From: Halioglobus sp.
GTDB taxonomy: Bacteria > Pseudomonadota > Gammaproteobacteria > Pseudomonadales > Halieaceae
Length of the DNA: 32,313 bases
Assembly (NCBI GenBank): GCA_028823475.1
Contig: JAPKBI010000004.1
Coordinates: 1 to 32,313 of the forward strand
Reading direction: 5' to 3'
Both the position numbers and the translations under genes were made by a program. Positions 25,585 to 32,313 of the stretch are shown one piece after another (the first letter of the stretch is position 1; every line of letters begins with the position of its first letter). The notes under the pieces were generated by a model. That model was not told where the DNA came from. It worked only from the letters and a program-made list of their open reading frames with translations, and did no database searches.

Positions 25585-25881
25585 GGGGAAGGGGTTCTCG
25601 GTAGATAGTTAGTTAGGAAGGCCCTGTGCGTAAGGTTGAATAGTTCAACCAGTATAAAAAAAAATTTCTCAATATGGTACGCTTTTGTGATGTTTTTTAC
25701 TCGAACAGCCTGTTTTTTTGCTCAAATTTAGAAGCGATAACTGGTTGAACGAGTGAAGTAGCCCGAGAAATTGCGGGTTTATTATTCCGCAAGACGAAAC
25801 CCGAGGCTCGAATCATATATCCTTTATTAAACGGTGTGATTAAATGCCTGAGTAGTAGATGAACTTAGCCGGAGAGTATTT
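25585..25881. promoter_or_regulatory. Divergent regulatory region between iclR and DUF6152 paralog C
   Basis: About 297 AT-rich bases with the inverted repeat at 25634-25650 and a half-site at 25743-25750. No gene is seen. It should hold the promoters for both directions, but I cannot assign hexamers with confidence. Confidence 0.5.
25634..25650. promoter_or_regulatory. Inverted repeat GGTTGAA-TAG-TTCAACC, candidate IclR operator
   Basis: Perfect 7-bp inverted repeat with a 3-nt spacer, 50 nt upstream of the IclR start and between divergent genes. A further GGTTGAAC half-site lies at 25743-25750. IclR regulators often bind such repeats in divergent regions. The repeat is seen; the binder is inferred. 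Confidence 0.55.
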
Positions 25882-27114
25882 ATGAAAACCACAACCCATG
25901 TGCTCACTTTTATGTGGTTGCTTGCAATTACTCTTTCAACGCATGCACACCATTCGGCAGTCGTATTCGATTTCGATAAAAGCATCAGTGTTACAGGTAC
26001 CGTTACTCGGCTGTTATGGCGTAGCCCTCATGTCGCCATTAACTTGGAGCTGGTCAATGAAGCGGGAGAAACTGAGATTTGGAAGTTGGAATCTTATGCT
26101 ATTAATGCACTGGTTGAGCGGGGCTGGAAAAAAACCGACGTCAAAAAAAGTGAGATTATTACCGCACAGATCAATCCGCTGAAAAATGGCAAGCCTGGAG
26201 GCGTATTGCAGTGGGTAACTTTAGCAGACGGACGAGTACTGCCGATTCACAAGGATTCACCGAACGGGAATAAGGCGATTAAGGTCAATGTCAGCACCCA
26301 GAGTACGCTATACGTCAGCACGGAGTCAGCCGAAGACGCAGCGGTGCGCCGTAAGGCTGTCCTGGAGCGGGAGAAAAAATGGCGACCAGCCACGCTGCCG
26401 CTGATGAATAATGTCGGTGGCCCGGGCGCGCTGGATCCAGAGGCACTCATCAAGAAGCGCTCGGCAGCACCTTTTGACATGACAGGTGTTTGGGAGTTCC
26501 GCGCCGAAGATGAGCGGGCAGACAAGTACGGTGTTAATCCCTGGGATTTCTATCCTATCCCTAAGCTTACGCCAAAAGCACAGGCCACTTTGGACGAATA
26601 CCGCGCGGTGATAGCGCAGGGTAAGCGTGGTATGGATCCACATGCACGCTGTTATCCGCCGGGGCAGCCAGCACTGATGACTCGATTCGGGGCCTTTATG
26701 GCAATTCAGTTGCCCACCGCGGTCTATATTGTCCACCGTTTTAATAACAGCTTCAGGACTATTTTCCTCGATGGCCGCGGTCATGTTAATGAAGATATTC
26801 GTCAGGAAACCTATAATGGTGATGCCACCGGTCGGTGGGATGGCGATGCTCTCAATGTGGACTTAGTGGGCTTTGGCTCGCCAGAGCACTGGATTATGGA
26901 TGGCATTCAGGTTAGCGAGCAATTTCGGATGACGGAGCATATCAGAATGTTGAATGAGGGCAGCACGTTAATGATTGAGATGACATTTGTTGACTCGGAG
27001 AACTGGGTGGGTGAATGGAAGCACACTAAATTCTATGACCGTCTGTTGAACATGGATATCGAAGAGGCGACCTGTATTGCCGAACTTGATAATTCGGCAT
27101 TACCAGGAATGTGA
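25882..27114 (+). CDS. DUF6152-family secreted protein, paralog C
   Basis: A 410-residue exported protein. The 22-residue signal peptide ends STHA and the mature form begins HHSAVVFDFD. The N-terminal domain keeps the spacing seen in paralogs A and B: His1-His2-Ser3, Asp10, Trp24-Arg25, Pro27-His28 (WRSPH). The second domain is diverged and longer, with HARCYPPGQPALM, IFLDGRGH and TGRWDGDAL, so C is not part of the recent A/B duplication. It precedes the FAH-MhpB operon on the same strand, 232 nt before the FAH start, and may be co-regulated by the divergent IclR. GGAGAG lies upstream of the ATG. Function unknown. Confidence 0.85.
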   Translation: MKTTTHVLTFMWLLAITLSTHAHHSAVVFDFDKSISVTGTVTRLLWRSPHVAINLELVNEAGETEIWKLESYAINALVERGWKKTDVKKSEIITAQINPLKNGKPGGVLQWVTLADGRVLPIHKDSPNGNKAIKVNVSTQSTLYVSTESAEDAAVRRKAVLEREKKWRPATLPLMNNVGGPGALDPEALIKKRSAAPFDMTGVWEFRAEDERADKYGVNPWDFYPIPKLTPKAQATLDEYRAVIAQGKRGMDPHARCYPPGQPALMTRFGAFMAIQLPTAVYIVHRFNNSFRTIFLDGRGHVNEDIRQETYNGDATGRWDGDALNVDLVGFGSPEHWIMDGIQVSEQFRMTEHIRMLNEGSTLMIEMTFVDSENWVGEWKHTKFYDRLLNMDIEEATCIAELDNSALPGM

Positions 27115-27346
27115 TTACCTGGTCCGTCAATCGATCGACGCTTTTGTTGTCATTGAATCCTTTATTTGTTGTGAGAAGTAACAGTTGAAAGATAGACTCG
27201 GTGGTGCCAAGTCCAACGCACAAAAAAGAATACTCTAGTCTTTTATGTTTCGTAAAGTGGAATGGGAATGTGTGTTTGTTGTGAGTTCAGAGCATTTGGA
27301 GGAAGATTTAGAAATCGTTAATTAAATAACTTATTAGGGCTCTATT

Positions 27347-28351
27347 GTGAAACTGGCAAGTATTTCATATCAAGGAATTGATCGAATTGTTGCGGCAATA
27401 GACGAACAACGTGTGGTGGACATCGTCGCAGCATTTGCCGCAGCATTCGATGATCGTGTCAGTGCTCCGGGTGATATGCTCGAGCTGCTACAAGGGGGAG
27501 AAGAAGTCTTGGCTCAGGTCTCGGAGGCGGTCGACGCAGTGCGAAAATCCCCAGATACCGTGGAGATGATTTTCCAGTCCGATGTATACTGGCACGCTCC
27601 GATTCGCAATCCAGGCAAGGTTTGCGGTATCGCGATGAATAACTCCGCCAGTAACAGTCGCAAGATCAGAGCACCAGAGCACCCCGCCTTTTTTCTGAAG
27701 CCAGCCTCGTGCCTGATTGGTCATAAAGAACCTATCGTCATCAGAAAATACTATGGCAGCGTACACCCCGAACCAGAGCTTGCGGTAATCATAGGTAAAG
27801 AGATGCGTGACGTGCCTGCAGTTGATGCGATAAATTATGTTGCTGGTTATACTATCATGAACGACTTGACTGGGAATGACATGCGTGCGGAAGACCTATT
27901 TCAGTATTGGGCTATCTACGCCAAAGAAGATAATCCCAATGAGACGAATCGAGTCGAGCAGCACCTCTCGTATGCGGGTCGTTATAAGGGTTGTGATACG
28001 TTTGGCATATTGGGCCCCTGGTTAGTTACTCGGGAGGAGATTTCAAACCCGGATGATCTCGCCGTTGAGTGTAGTGTAGGGGACGAAATGATCGCCGAGG
28101 ATAGTACGCGATATTACAATTATAAAGTGGCTGAAATACTCAGTTTTATTAATCAGTTTCACACTCTGTACCCTGGCGACGTGGTGTCATGCGGTACGGC
28201 ATTCAAACCTGTGAAAAACCAGAAATCTATTCACTGTGCTAATTTCCAACAGGTTCCTGGACCAGTGTCAGTATCCATTGAAGGTCTCGGTATTCAGGAG
28301 AATCCTGTTATAGTTGAGGACAGAGTGATAGGTGAATGGCGGTTGAATTAG
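27347..28351 (+). CDS. FAH-family hydrolase or decarboxylase of a ring-cleavage product
   Basis: A 334-residue FAH-fold protein with a GTG start and AGGG upstream. After an N-terminal extension of about 100 residues come KVCGIAMNN, PEPELAVIIGKE (metal E-x-E) and NDLTGNDM with a further Asp ligand, then the VSCGTAF loop. Its stop overlaps the NTF2-like gene by 16 nt. In an operon with an MhpB-type dioxygenase it may cleave the C-C bond of the meta-cleavage product, a step that in the E. coli mhp pathway is done by the unrelated alpha/beta hydrolase MhpC, which is absent here. The exact reaction is unproven. Confidence 0.83.
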   Translation: MKLASISYQGIDRIVAAIDEQRVVDIVAAFAAAFDDRVSAPGDMLELLQGGEEVLAQVSEAVDAVRKSPDTVEMIFQSDVYWHAPIRNPGKVCGIAMNNSASNSRKIRAPEHPAFFLKPASCLIGHKEPIVIRKYYGSVHPEPELAVIIGKEMRDVPAVDAINYVAGYTIMNDLTGNDMRAEDLFQYWAIYAKEDNPNETNRVEQHLSYAGRYKGCDTFGILGPWLVTREEISNPDDLAVECSVGDEMIAEDSTRYYNYKVAEILSFINQFHTLYPGDVVSCGTAFKPVKNQKSIHCANFQQVPGPVSVSIEGLGIQENPVIVEDRVIGEWRLN

Positions 28352-28809
28352 AGGCCCTTGCCCGCCTTGAAGCTCGGCTGGCAATTGAAGATTTAAACAC
28401 GCATTTTTGTCATTACCTTGACCACAACAAGGTCGATCTGCTGGTGGGTCTTTTTACCGCCGAGGCATACTACGCACACGGCAGTCGGGTGTCTGTTGGG
28501 GTTGAGAAGATTCGCAGTTTGTTTGATGCTCGTTTGAGTGCGGGTGTACGAACGGCGCGGCATATGTATAGTGGCCTTAAAGTTGAGCTAGTAGCGGCGG
28601 ATCGAGCACGAGGCACGAGTGTCTGTATGACTTTCGCGCAGAATGCTGCTCCGCCGATCACCTCGGCAGTACCGTATCTGGTAGCGGATTTTTTTGACGA
28701 ATATGTGCGCGAGGACGATGGTTGCTGGCGCATAGCAAAACGGCGTATAGAACGCATTTTTATTGACCCTTCAAACAAAGGCCCAGTTGGACAAACGAAC
28801 AAGGGCTAG
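28336..28809 (+). CDS. NTF2/SnoaL-like protein
   Basis: A 157-residue protein of the cone-shaped NTF2-like fold: helical start (LEARLAIEDLNTHFCHYLDHN), FTAEAYYAHGS, then TARHMYSGLKVE and a strand-rich end with YVREDDGCWRIAKRRI. The pattern fits SnoaL_4-type members that include small isomerases and dehydratases, as well as the small subunits of ring-hydroxylating dioxygenases. Its ATG lies within the FAH gene end, showing translational coupling, and the MhpB-like gene follows after 35 nt. It may be an isomerase for the meta pathway; no catalytic residue is certain. Confidence 0.75.
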   Translation: MAVELEALARLEARLAIEDLNTHFCHYLDHNKVDLLVGLFTAEAYYAHGSRVSVGVEKIRSLFDARLSAGVRTARHMYSGLKVELVAADRARGTSVCMTFAQNAAPPITSAVPYLVADFFDEYVREDDGCWRIAKRRIERIFIDPSNKGPVGQTNKG

Positions 28810-28844
28810 GCCTGCGATGGAGTACTTTTTGGCAGGAGATTGCA

Positions 28845-29804
28845 ATGAACACAGTTCTGGTGTGTGCTTCGCACAGTCCACTTTTACATTGTTATAGTAA
28901 GGAACCCGAGAGCTGGCAGGCGCTCCAGGAAGCCTACATCAAAACTGCTACAGTGATTAGGACATTTGATCCGGAACTTGTGATCGCATTTGGCTCGGAT
29001 CACTTTAATGGCTTCTTTCTGAAGATGATGCCGGCTTTCTGTGTGGGGGCTAAAGCTGAAGCGGCTGGCGACATTGGGGGCTATCCTGGTCCTCTGAATG
29101 TACCTCAGGATATTGCATTCAGTGTTGTAGAGTTTCTACGGGACAATGATATTGATCCCGCGATTTCGTATCAGATGACGATCGATCACGCTTTTTCCCA
29201 GACGATTGTTGATATGTTGGGTGGCCTTGATAAACGGCCTGTCATACCCGTATTCATAAACTGTATCACGACACCATTCGTTCCTTTTAAGCGAAGTAGA
29301 TTAATGGGAGAAGCAATTGGTCGATTTACCCAAACTCTTAACAAGCGTGTTTTGTTATTGGGGTCTGGCGGTATGTCACATCATCCCACTCGATACTATC
29401 CCGCTTATGGTGAAGGGGGAGAAAAGGTTCAGGCCTGGCAGCTCTCCGGTGGCGATGATCCATCTTCATTGACGCGGCCAGAATGGTTGGAGCGACTGGA
29501 GGTAATGCATCACGAAGGGGCCGATATGATAGCGCGAGGGGAGCGTACAGCAAAAGATATGCGCTTGAATGCAGAGTCTGATCGAGCTTTCCTTGATACT
29601 CTGGTATCTGGTGGACTTGAGGCTTTCGACACCTGGGACCAGTATAAACTGGTAGAAGAAGCGGGGATTGGTTCTATGGAATTACATACTTGGATTGCTG
29701 CCGCTGCTGCGCATAAAGCTGCTGGCGGATCAAATCCGGTGGTAGATATTTACACCATGGCCCCAGAGATCGGTATCGCGGCTGGTATTGTTCATGCCCT
29801 TTGA
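28845..29804 (+). CDS. MhpB-like class III extradiol dioxygenase
   Basis: A 319-residue protein similar in length and motif order to E. coli MhpB (2,3-dihydroxyphenylpropionate 1,2-dioxygenase, 314 residues). Shared segments are CASHSPL, PELVIAFGSDHFNGFF, the IDHAFSQ region, LGGLDKRPVIPVFIN, GEAIGRFTQTLNKRVLLLGSGGMSHH and ELHTWIAA. The histidines of SHSPL, SDHFNGFF and GGMSHH correspond to iron or catalytic positions. A substrate of the type 2,3-dihydroxyphenylpropionate is likely by family, but the flanking genes differ from the mhp operon, so another alkyl-catechol is possible. AGGAG lies upstream of the ATG. Confidence 0.92.
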   Translation: MNTVLVCASHSPLLHCYSKEPESWQALQEAYIKTATVIRTFDPELVIAFGSDHFNGFFLKMMPAFCVGAKAEAAGDIGGYPGPLNVPQDIAFSVVEFLRDNDIDPAISYQMTIDHAFSQTIVDMLGGLDKRPVIPVFINCITTPFVPFKRSRLMGEAIGRFTQTLNKRVLLLGSGGMSHHPTRYYPAYGEGGEKVQAWQLSGGDDPSSLTRPEWLERLEVMHHEGADMIARGERTAKDMRLNAESDRAFLDTLVSGGLEAFDTWDQYKLVEEAGIGSMELHTWIAAAAAHKAAGGSNPVVDIYTMAPEIGIAAGIVHAL

Positions 29805-29822
29805 TGGCTGAGGTAGAATTCT

Positions 29823-30638
29823 TTGATTGACAATTCACTATTGATCGCCGTCGCGCCGAACGGAGCGCGTCGTAATTATGCGGATCACCCCCACTTACCG
29901 ATATCTCCCAAAGAACTGGCCTACACTGCAGCCAGATGCCTCGAGGCTGGAGCGGCCATGCTTCACTTACATGTGCGGGACGAGTGGGGTGGCCACACCT
30001 TGGATGCCAGACGCTACCGTGCAGCCTTAAAAGAAATTGAGAGCGCCGTTGGCGAAGATATGCTGATTCAGGTGACATCGGAAGCTGCCGGAGTCTATCG
30101 ACCGCACGAGCAAGTGGCTGCCGTTCGAGAATTAGAGCCGCGTTGCGTGTCAATCGGGTTGCGAGAGATCATCCCCGATGATACCGCGATAGATTTTGGA
30201 GCCAGTTTTCTCGCGGAGCTACGAGAGCGAGCTTGTCTGGTGCAGTATATTCTCTATTCGGTAGAGGATATTCAGCGGTATCAGCGCTTCTGTGTCGAAG
30301 GGGTAATCCCGACGTCGGGAAATCTCGTTCTATTTGTACTGGGACGTTATGACAATCAACAATATCAGGAGAGTGCTCTACAGGAGTATCGAGCCGCTCT
30401 AACTCAGCCGGATAACTGGATGGTGTGCGCCTTCGGCAGCCAGGAACAGCGAGTTATGTCCCAGGCCATTCAGCTCAGTGGGCATGTCCGTGTCGGCTTT
30501 GAGAATAATATTTGGCTACAAGATGGCTCGCTTGCTGAAGATAATTCAGTATTGGTCTCTCTCTCTGCGCAGTCAGCTCGGGAGCAGGGGCGCAATTTGG
30601 CTACGATTAAAGACGCGGTCGCGATGTTTGGAACCTGA
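29823..30638 (+). CDS. BKACE-type (DUF849) beta-keto acid cleavage enzyme
   Basis: A 271-residue TIM-barrel protein. The start is a TTG at 29823 with GAGG 9 nt upstream. The zinc motif HLHVRDEWGG (His-x-His) near residue 47 and the late VGFENN Glu are characteristic of the 3-keto-5-aminohexanoate cleavage enzyme family. These enzymes condense a beta-keto acid with acetyl-CoA and cleave it to acetoacetate and a new acyl-CoA. It begins 18 nt after the MhpB-like gene, so it is likely the last step of that operon. The substrate range varies greatly within the family and is not decided here. Confidence 0.85.
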   Translation: MIDNSLLIAVAPNGARRNYADHPHLPISPKELAYTAARCLEAGAAMLHLHVRDEWGGHTLDARRYRAALKEIESAVGEDMLIQVTSEAAGVYRPHEQVAAVRELEPRCVSIGLREIIPDDTAIDFGASFLAELRERACLVQYILYSVEDIQRYQRFCVEGVIPTSGNLVLFVLGRYDNQQYQESALQEYRAALTQPDNWMVCAFGSQEQRVMSQAIQLSGHVRVGFENNIWLQDGSLAEDNSVLVSLSAQSAREQGRNLATIKDAVAMFGT

Positions 30639-30801
30639 TTGATCGAGGGATTGTTATGTCGACCCTAGTCGCTAGTGTGGAGTAACCCTCTGTAGAGGAT
30701 CTAGATAGAGTCACTGATACTTTTAGAGGTGTCATAGTACCCGCCAGCGGCGTGGATATACTCGATGGTTTTAATGTGTAGTCAGTCAATTAGGTGAACC
30801 A
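30639..30801 (+). other. Possible remnant of a short decayed gene
   Basis: Starting with ATG at 30657 a frame reads MSTLVASVE, stop, PSVEDLDRVTDTFRGVIV and continues to a second stop near 30780. The stretch is ordinary coding-like sequence with an in-frame TAA, but I do not recognise a family. It may be random. Confidence 0.2.
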
Positions 30802-31080
30802 ATGAAAAAGTGAACAAGACCCACTTTTAGCCCCGAATTTAGACTGGAAGAATCTAAGTTAGTGGTTGATTAACATTACACCGTTAGTGCAACAGCTCAA
30901 GCCATGAACGTAGGCATTTCTACAATGGCCAAATGGGTCGCCCAGTTAAAACAGGAACGCCCTATGCAGCTGCCACGCTAAAATATGATGCCGTCACACA
31001 GCAAAGAGCGCGTGATAATTTAATCCAAAAGCAACAGTTGAGATCACGACTTATAGATCTTGGATGCTGAGTATTTAATG
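30802..31080 (+). pseudogene. Decayed IS3-family OrfA transposase fragment
   Basis: The frame reads TFSPEFRLEESKLVVD, stop, HYTVSATAQAMNVGISTMAKWVAQLKQERP, then further stops. The segment matches the HTH part of IS3-type OrfA (FSPEFR-LEAA-, MNVGKSTMDKWV-QL-QER). Several in-frame stops show it is inactive. It ends at the ATG of the HNH-like gene. The OrfB debris at 16719-17230 may come from a different IS3 subgroup. Confidence 0.8.
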
Positions 31081-31553
31081 AAAACCTTCTTCCTAACCAT
31101 CATTAGCGGACTAGCCTCGATCTTCTTCATCGTAATTTTAACTGCTACCAATACTTTTGCAGAAGGCTACGACCGCTCAGTATTCAACTTCCACAGCTAC
31201 AAACCTGACACCTCCATAGGCTTCTACACTAACCAATCCTGTGACTTCATTAACATAGATCATGTGGTCAGCCTCAAGGATGCCTACGACAGCGGTGCGG
31301 CCTCTTGGAGCAACTCTAAGAAAAATCCTTCGCTAACGATAGGCTCGCTTCATGCGGCCGCGTGAACAGTTCTAAAGGCTCTGCGGGGCCAAGTGATTTC
31401 CTGCGTAGAAGCAATAATGGCAAGGGTTTGGAGTATAAGATTGTCAGGTTCTGTGAGTATGTGCAGAAGTATCGTGCGGTGAAGATTAAGTTTGGTTTGT
31501 CGCTTGAAGGCAATAATGCCAAGACCTTTACTACCTGTGGAATTAGTCTTTAA
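31078..31553 (+). pseudogene. Secreted HNH-nuclease-like gene, frameshifted
   Basis: The first frame (31078-31365) starts with a signal peptide (KTFFLTII to NTFA, about 28 residues) and continues with SCDFINIDHVVSLKDAYDSGA, the start of an HNH/DUF1524-type nuclease, then ends out of frame. After a -1 shift in the A5 run at 31321-31325 the reading continues SFANDRLASCGRVNSSKGSAGPSDF, and reaches a stop at 31553. FANDRL and N-S-S-K-G-SAGP are the expected downstream parts of the family, so the two parts were one gene of about 158 residues. One base seems to be missing; a true mutation and a sequencing error cannot be told apart here. Confidence 0.75.
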
Positions 31554-32114
31554 ATGGTGGTCAGATATTTTTGGGGCGATTTAGAGTTTTATACGCATTC
31601 TTCGCCAGTTCAGATTCATTCCCGCTCATTAGTAATACTAGGTAGAGCAGGAGTCCCTTCTGACAAAAGGGGTGGTACCCCCGGGGTAGGGTCGGCGTAT
31701 CTGAGAATTAGGGCTTTGTTGCAGGGTTTTTTGGTCATGAAAATAAAATATGACGGTACTTTTGACGGTATAAGTATTTAATAAAATTAAATTAAGTATA
31801 AATATCAATATCTTATCATCTATTATCAAGTCCGGCCCCGGCACCATAGATACACCTAACCCATTCTTTTACCTGTGTATTCTTGCAACTACACCGTTAG
31901 GGTAGACAATGCGGTATACACAAAATCACCCGCAAGACACATACTTATGAGTGGCTTAGTGAATATACATTTCATTGGATTTACTACTCATTTATCACAG
32001 GATGCTAAAAGAGTGGGAATTGCTATTAATACTATTGAAATGATTGCCAGCAGAGGTTTTGTTTAATTTTAAGCGTGCTAACATGATAGCTACTCATTAG
32101 AATAAGACCAACAA
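31554..32114. other. Long intergenic region before the symporter
   Basis: About 560 AT-rich bases. A short palindrome TACCCC-C-GGGGTA lies at 31676-31688. Small open frames here have no recognisable family or good ribosome site. No terminator for the HNH-like gene and no clear promoter for the symporter could be assigned. Confidence 0.5.
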
Positions 32115-32313
32115 ATGTCCCTAGACCAGCAGATAGACCAGCTAATAAACCCTCTTGCAGAGGGCTTATCAGACATTATTTTTTATCAAATAAATATCTT
32201 TGGGCAGGGCTTTCCACTCATTGTCTTATGGCTGGTATCAGCAGCGGTATTTTTCACCTGTTATCTTGGTTTTATTAACATACGCGGCTTCTCAAAAGCG
32301 ATTAGCATCGTTA
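32115..32313 (+). CDS. Sodium:alanine/glycine symporter (AGCS family), N-terminal part
   Basis: The window ends after 66 codons. The peptide opens with a short polar segment, then IFGQGFPLIVLWLVSAAVFFTCYLGFINIRGF, the first conserved hydrophobic region of bacterial alanine/glycine:cation symporters (the LWL-AAVFFT-YLGFIN-RGF pattern). It probably has about 11 membrane segments in full. The ribosome site is weak. It seems unrelated to the aromatic island and marks its right boundary. Confidence 0.82.
   Translation, partial: MSLDQQIDQLINPLAEGLSDIIFYQINIFGQGFPLIVLWLVSAAVFFTCYLGFINIRGFSKAISIV

Noticed and set aside
31321-31325. Programmed -1 frameshift in the HNH-like gene
   Set aside because: The site is a plain A5 run without a classical X-XXY-YYZ heptamer or a clear stimulatory hairpin; mutation or sequencing error is simpler.
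31676-31688. TACCCC-C-GGGGTA palindrome
   Set aside because: Single copy in an intergenic region without repeat relatives in the window; no function can be assigned.
31710-31724. GGGCTTTGTTGCAGG, which resembles terminal repeats of some insertion sequences
   Set aside because: No partner repeat and no transposase reading was found nearby.
31875-32066. Open reading frame of 63 codons before the symporter
   Set aside because: No ribosome site or recognisable family; composition is like the surrounding intergenic DNA.
1-32313. CRISPR arrays, tRNA or rRNA genes, prophage and defence systems
   Set aside because: I read both strands for repeat-spacer patterns and recognisable RNA or phage genes and saw none; no tool search was possible.

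Overview
The window looks like the chromosome of a marine-type, aerobic gammaproteobacterium. This is inferred from the E. coli-like Hpa proteins, the three DUF6152-type secreted proteins, the YceI/cytochrome b561 pair and roughly 50 % GC; no rRNA or tRNA is present to confirm it. Nearly the whole window is a catabolic island for catecholic (dihydroxyaromatic) compounds. Both sides carry decayed IS3-type transposase remnants, and the right end returns to ordinary genes (a sodium:alanine/glycine symporter, cut by the window edge).

Layout. (1) Positions 1-88 (-) hold the start of a secreted protein, cut by the edge, with a long regulatory region behind it. (2) Positions 754-6456 (-) form a six-gene run: secreted M28 peptidase, GST, LigA-like and LigB-like extradiol dioxygenase subunits, secreted amidohydrolase, second GST. 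An MFS transporter (6845-8023, +) is divergent from it. (3) Positions 8094-9264 (-) are YceI plus cytochrome b561. (4) Positions 9352-14946 hold an aldehyde dehydrogenase (-) divergent from iclR-HAD-class III aminotransferase-UPF0261 (+). (5) Positions 15176-22001 hold the homoprotocatechuate (3,4-dihydroxyphenylacetate) meta-cleavage pathway: a FAH-family gene plus hpaR (+) and hpaE-hpaD-hpaF-hpaH-hpaI (-), separated by a broken IS3 orfB. (6) Positions 22258-27114 hold three DUF6152-type secreted proteins and an IclR regulator. (7) Positions 27347-30638 (+) form a second meta-cleavage operon: FAH hydrolase, NTF2/SnoaL-like protein, MhpB-like extradiol dioxygenase, BKACE-type beta-keto acid cleavage enzyme. 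(8) Positions 30639-32313 hold IS3 orfA debris, a frameshifted HNH-nuclease-like gene and the start of the symporter.

How it may work together. The hpa genes give a nearly complete route from homoprotocatechuate to pyruvate and succinate semialdehyde. Two further class III extradiol dioxygenases of different subfamilies (LigAB-type and MhpB-type) suggest that two more catechols are opened here. A 12-bp perfect palindrome, TTAACATGTTAA, occurs three times exactly and once with one mismatch. Every copy lies in an intergenic region upstream of a cluster gene: the left-edge secreted protein, the MFS transporter, the FAH-hpaR pair and hpaE. It overlaps or adjoins plausible promoters, so it is the likely HpaR operator tying these units into one regulon. 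The three DUF6152 proteins share a predicted mature N-terminus beginning His-His-Ser and an invariant His at mature position 28. This arrangement recalls copper 'histidine-brace' proteins and is the most novel lead in the window.
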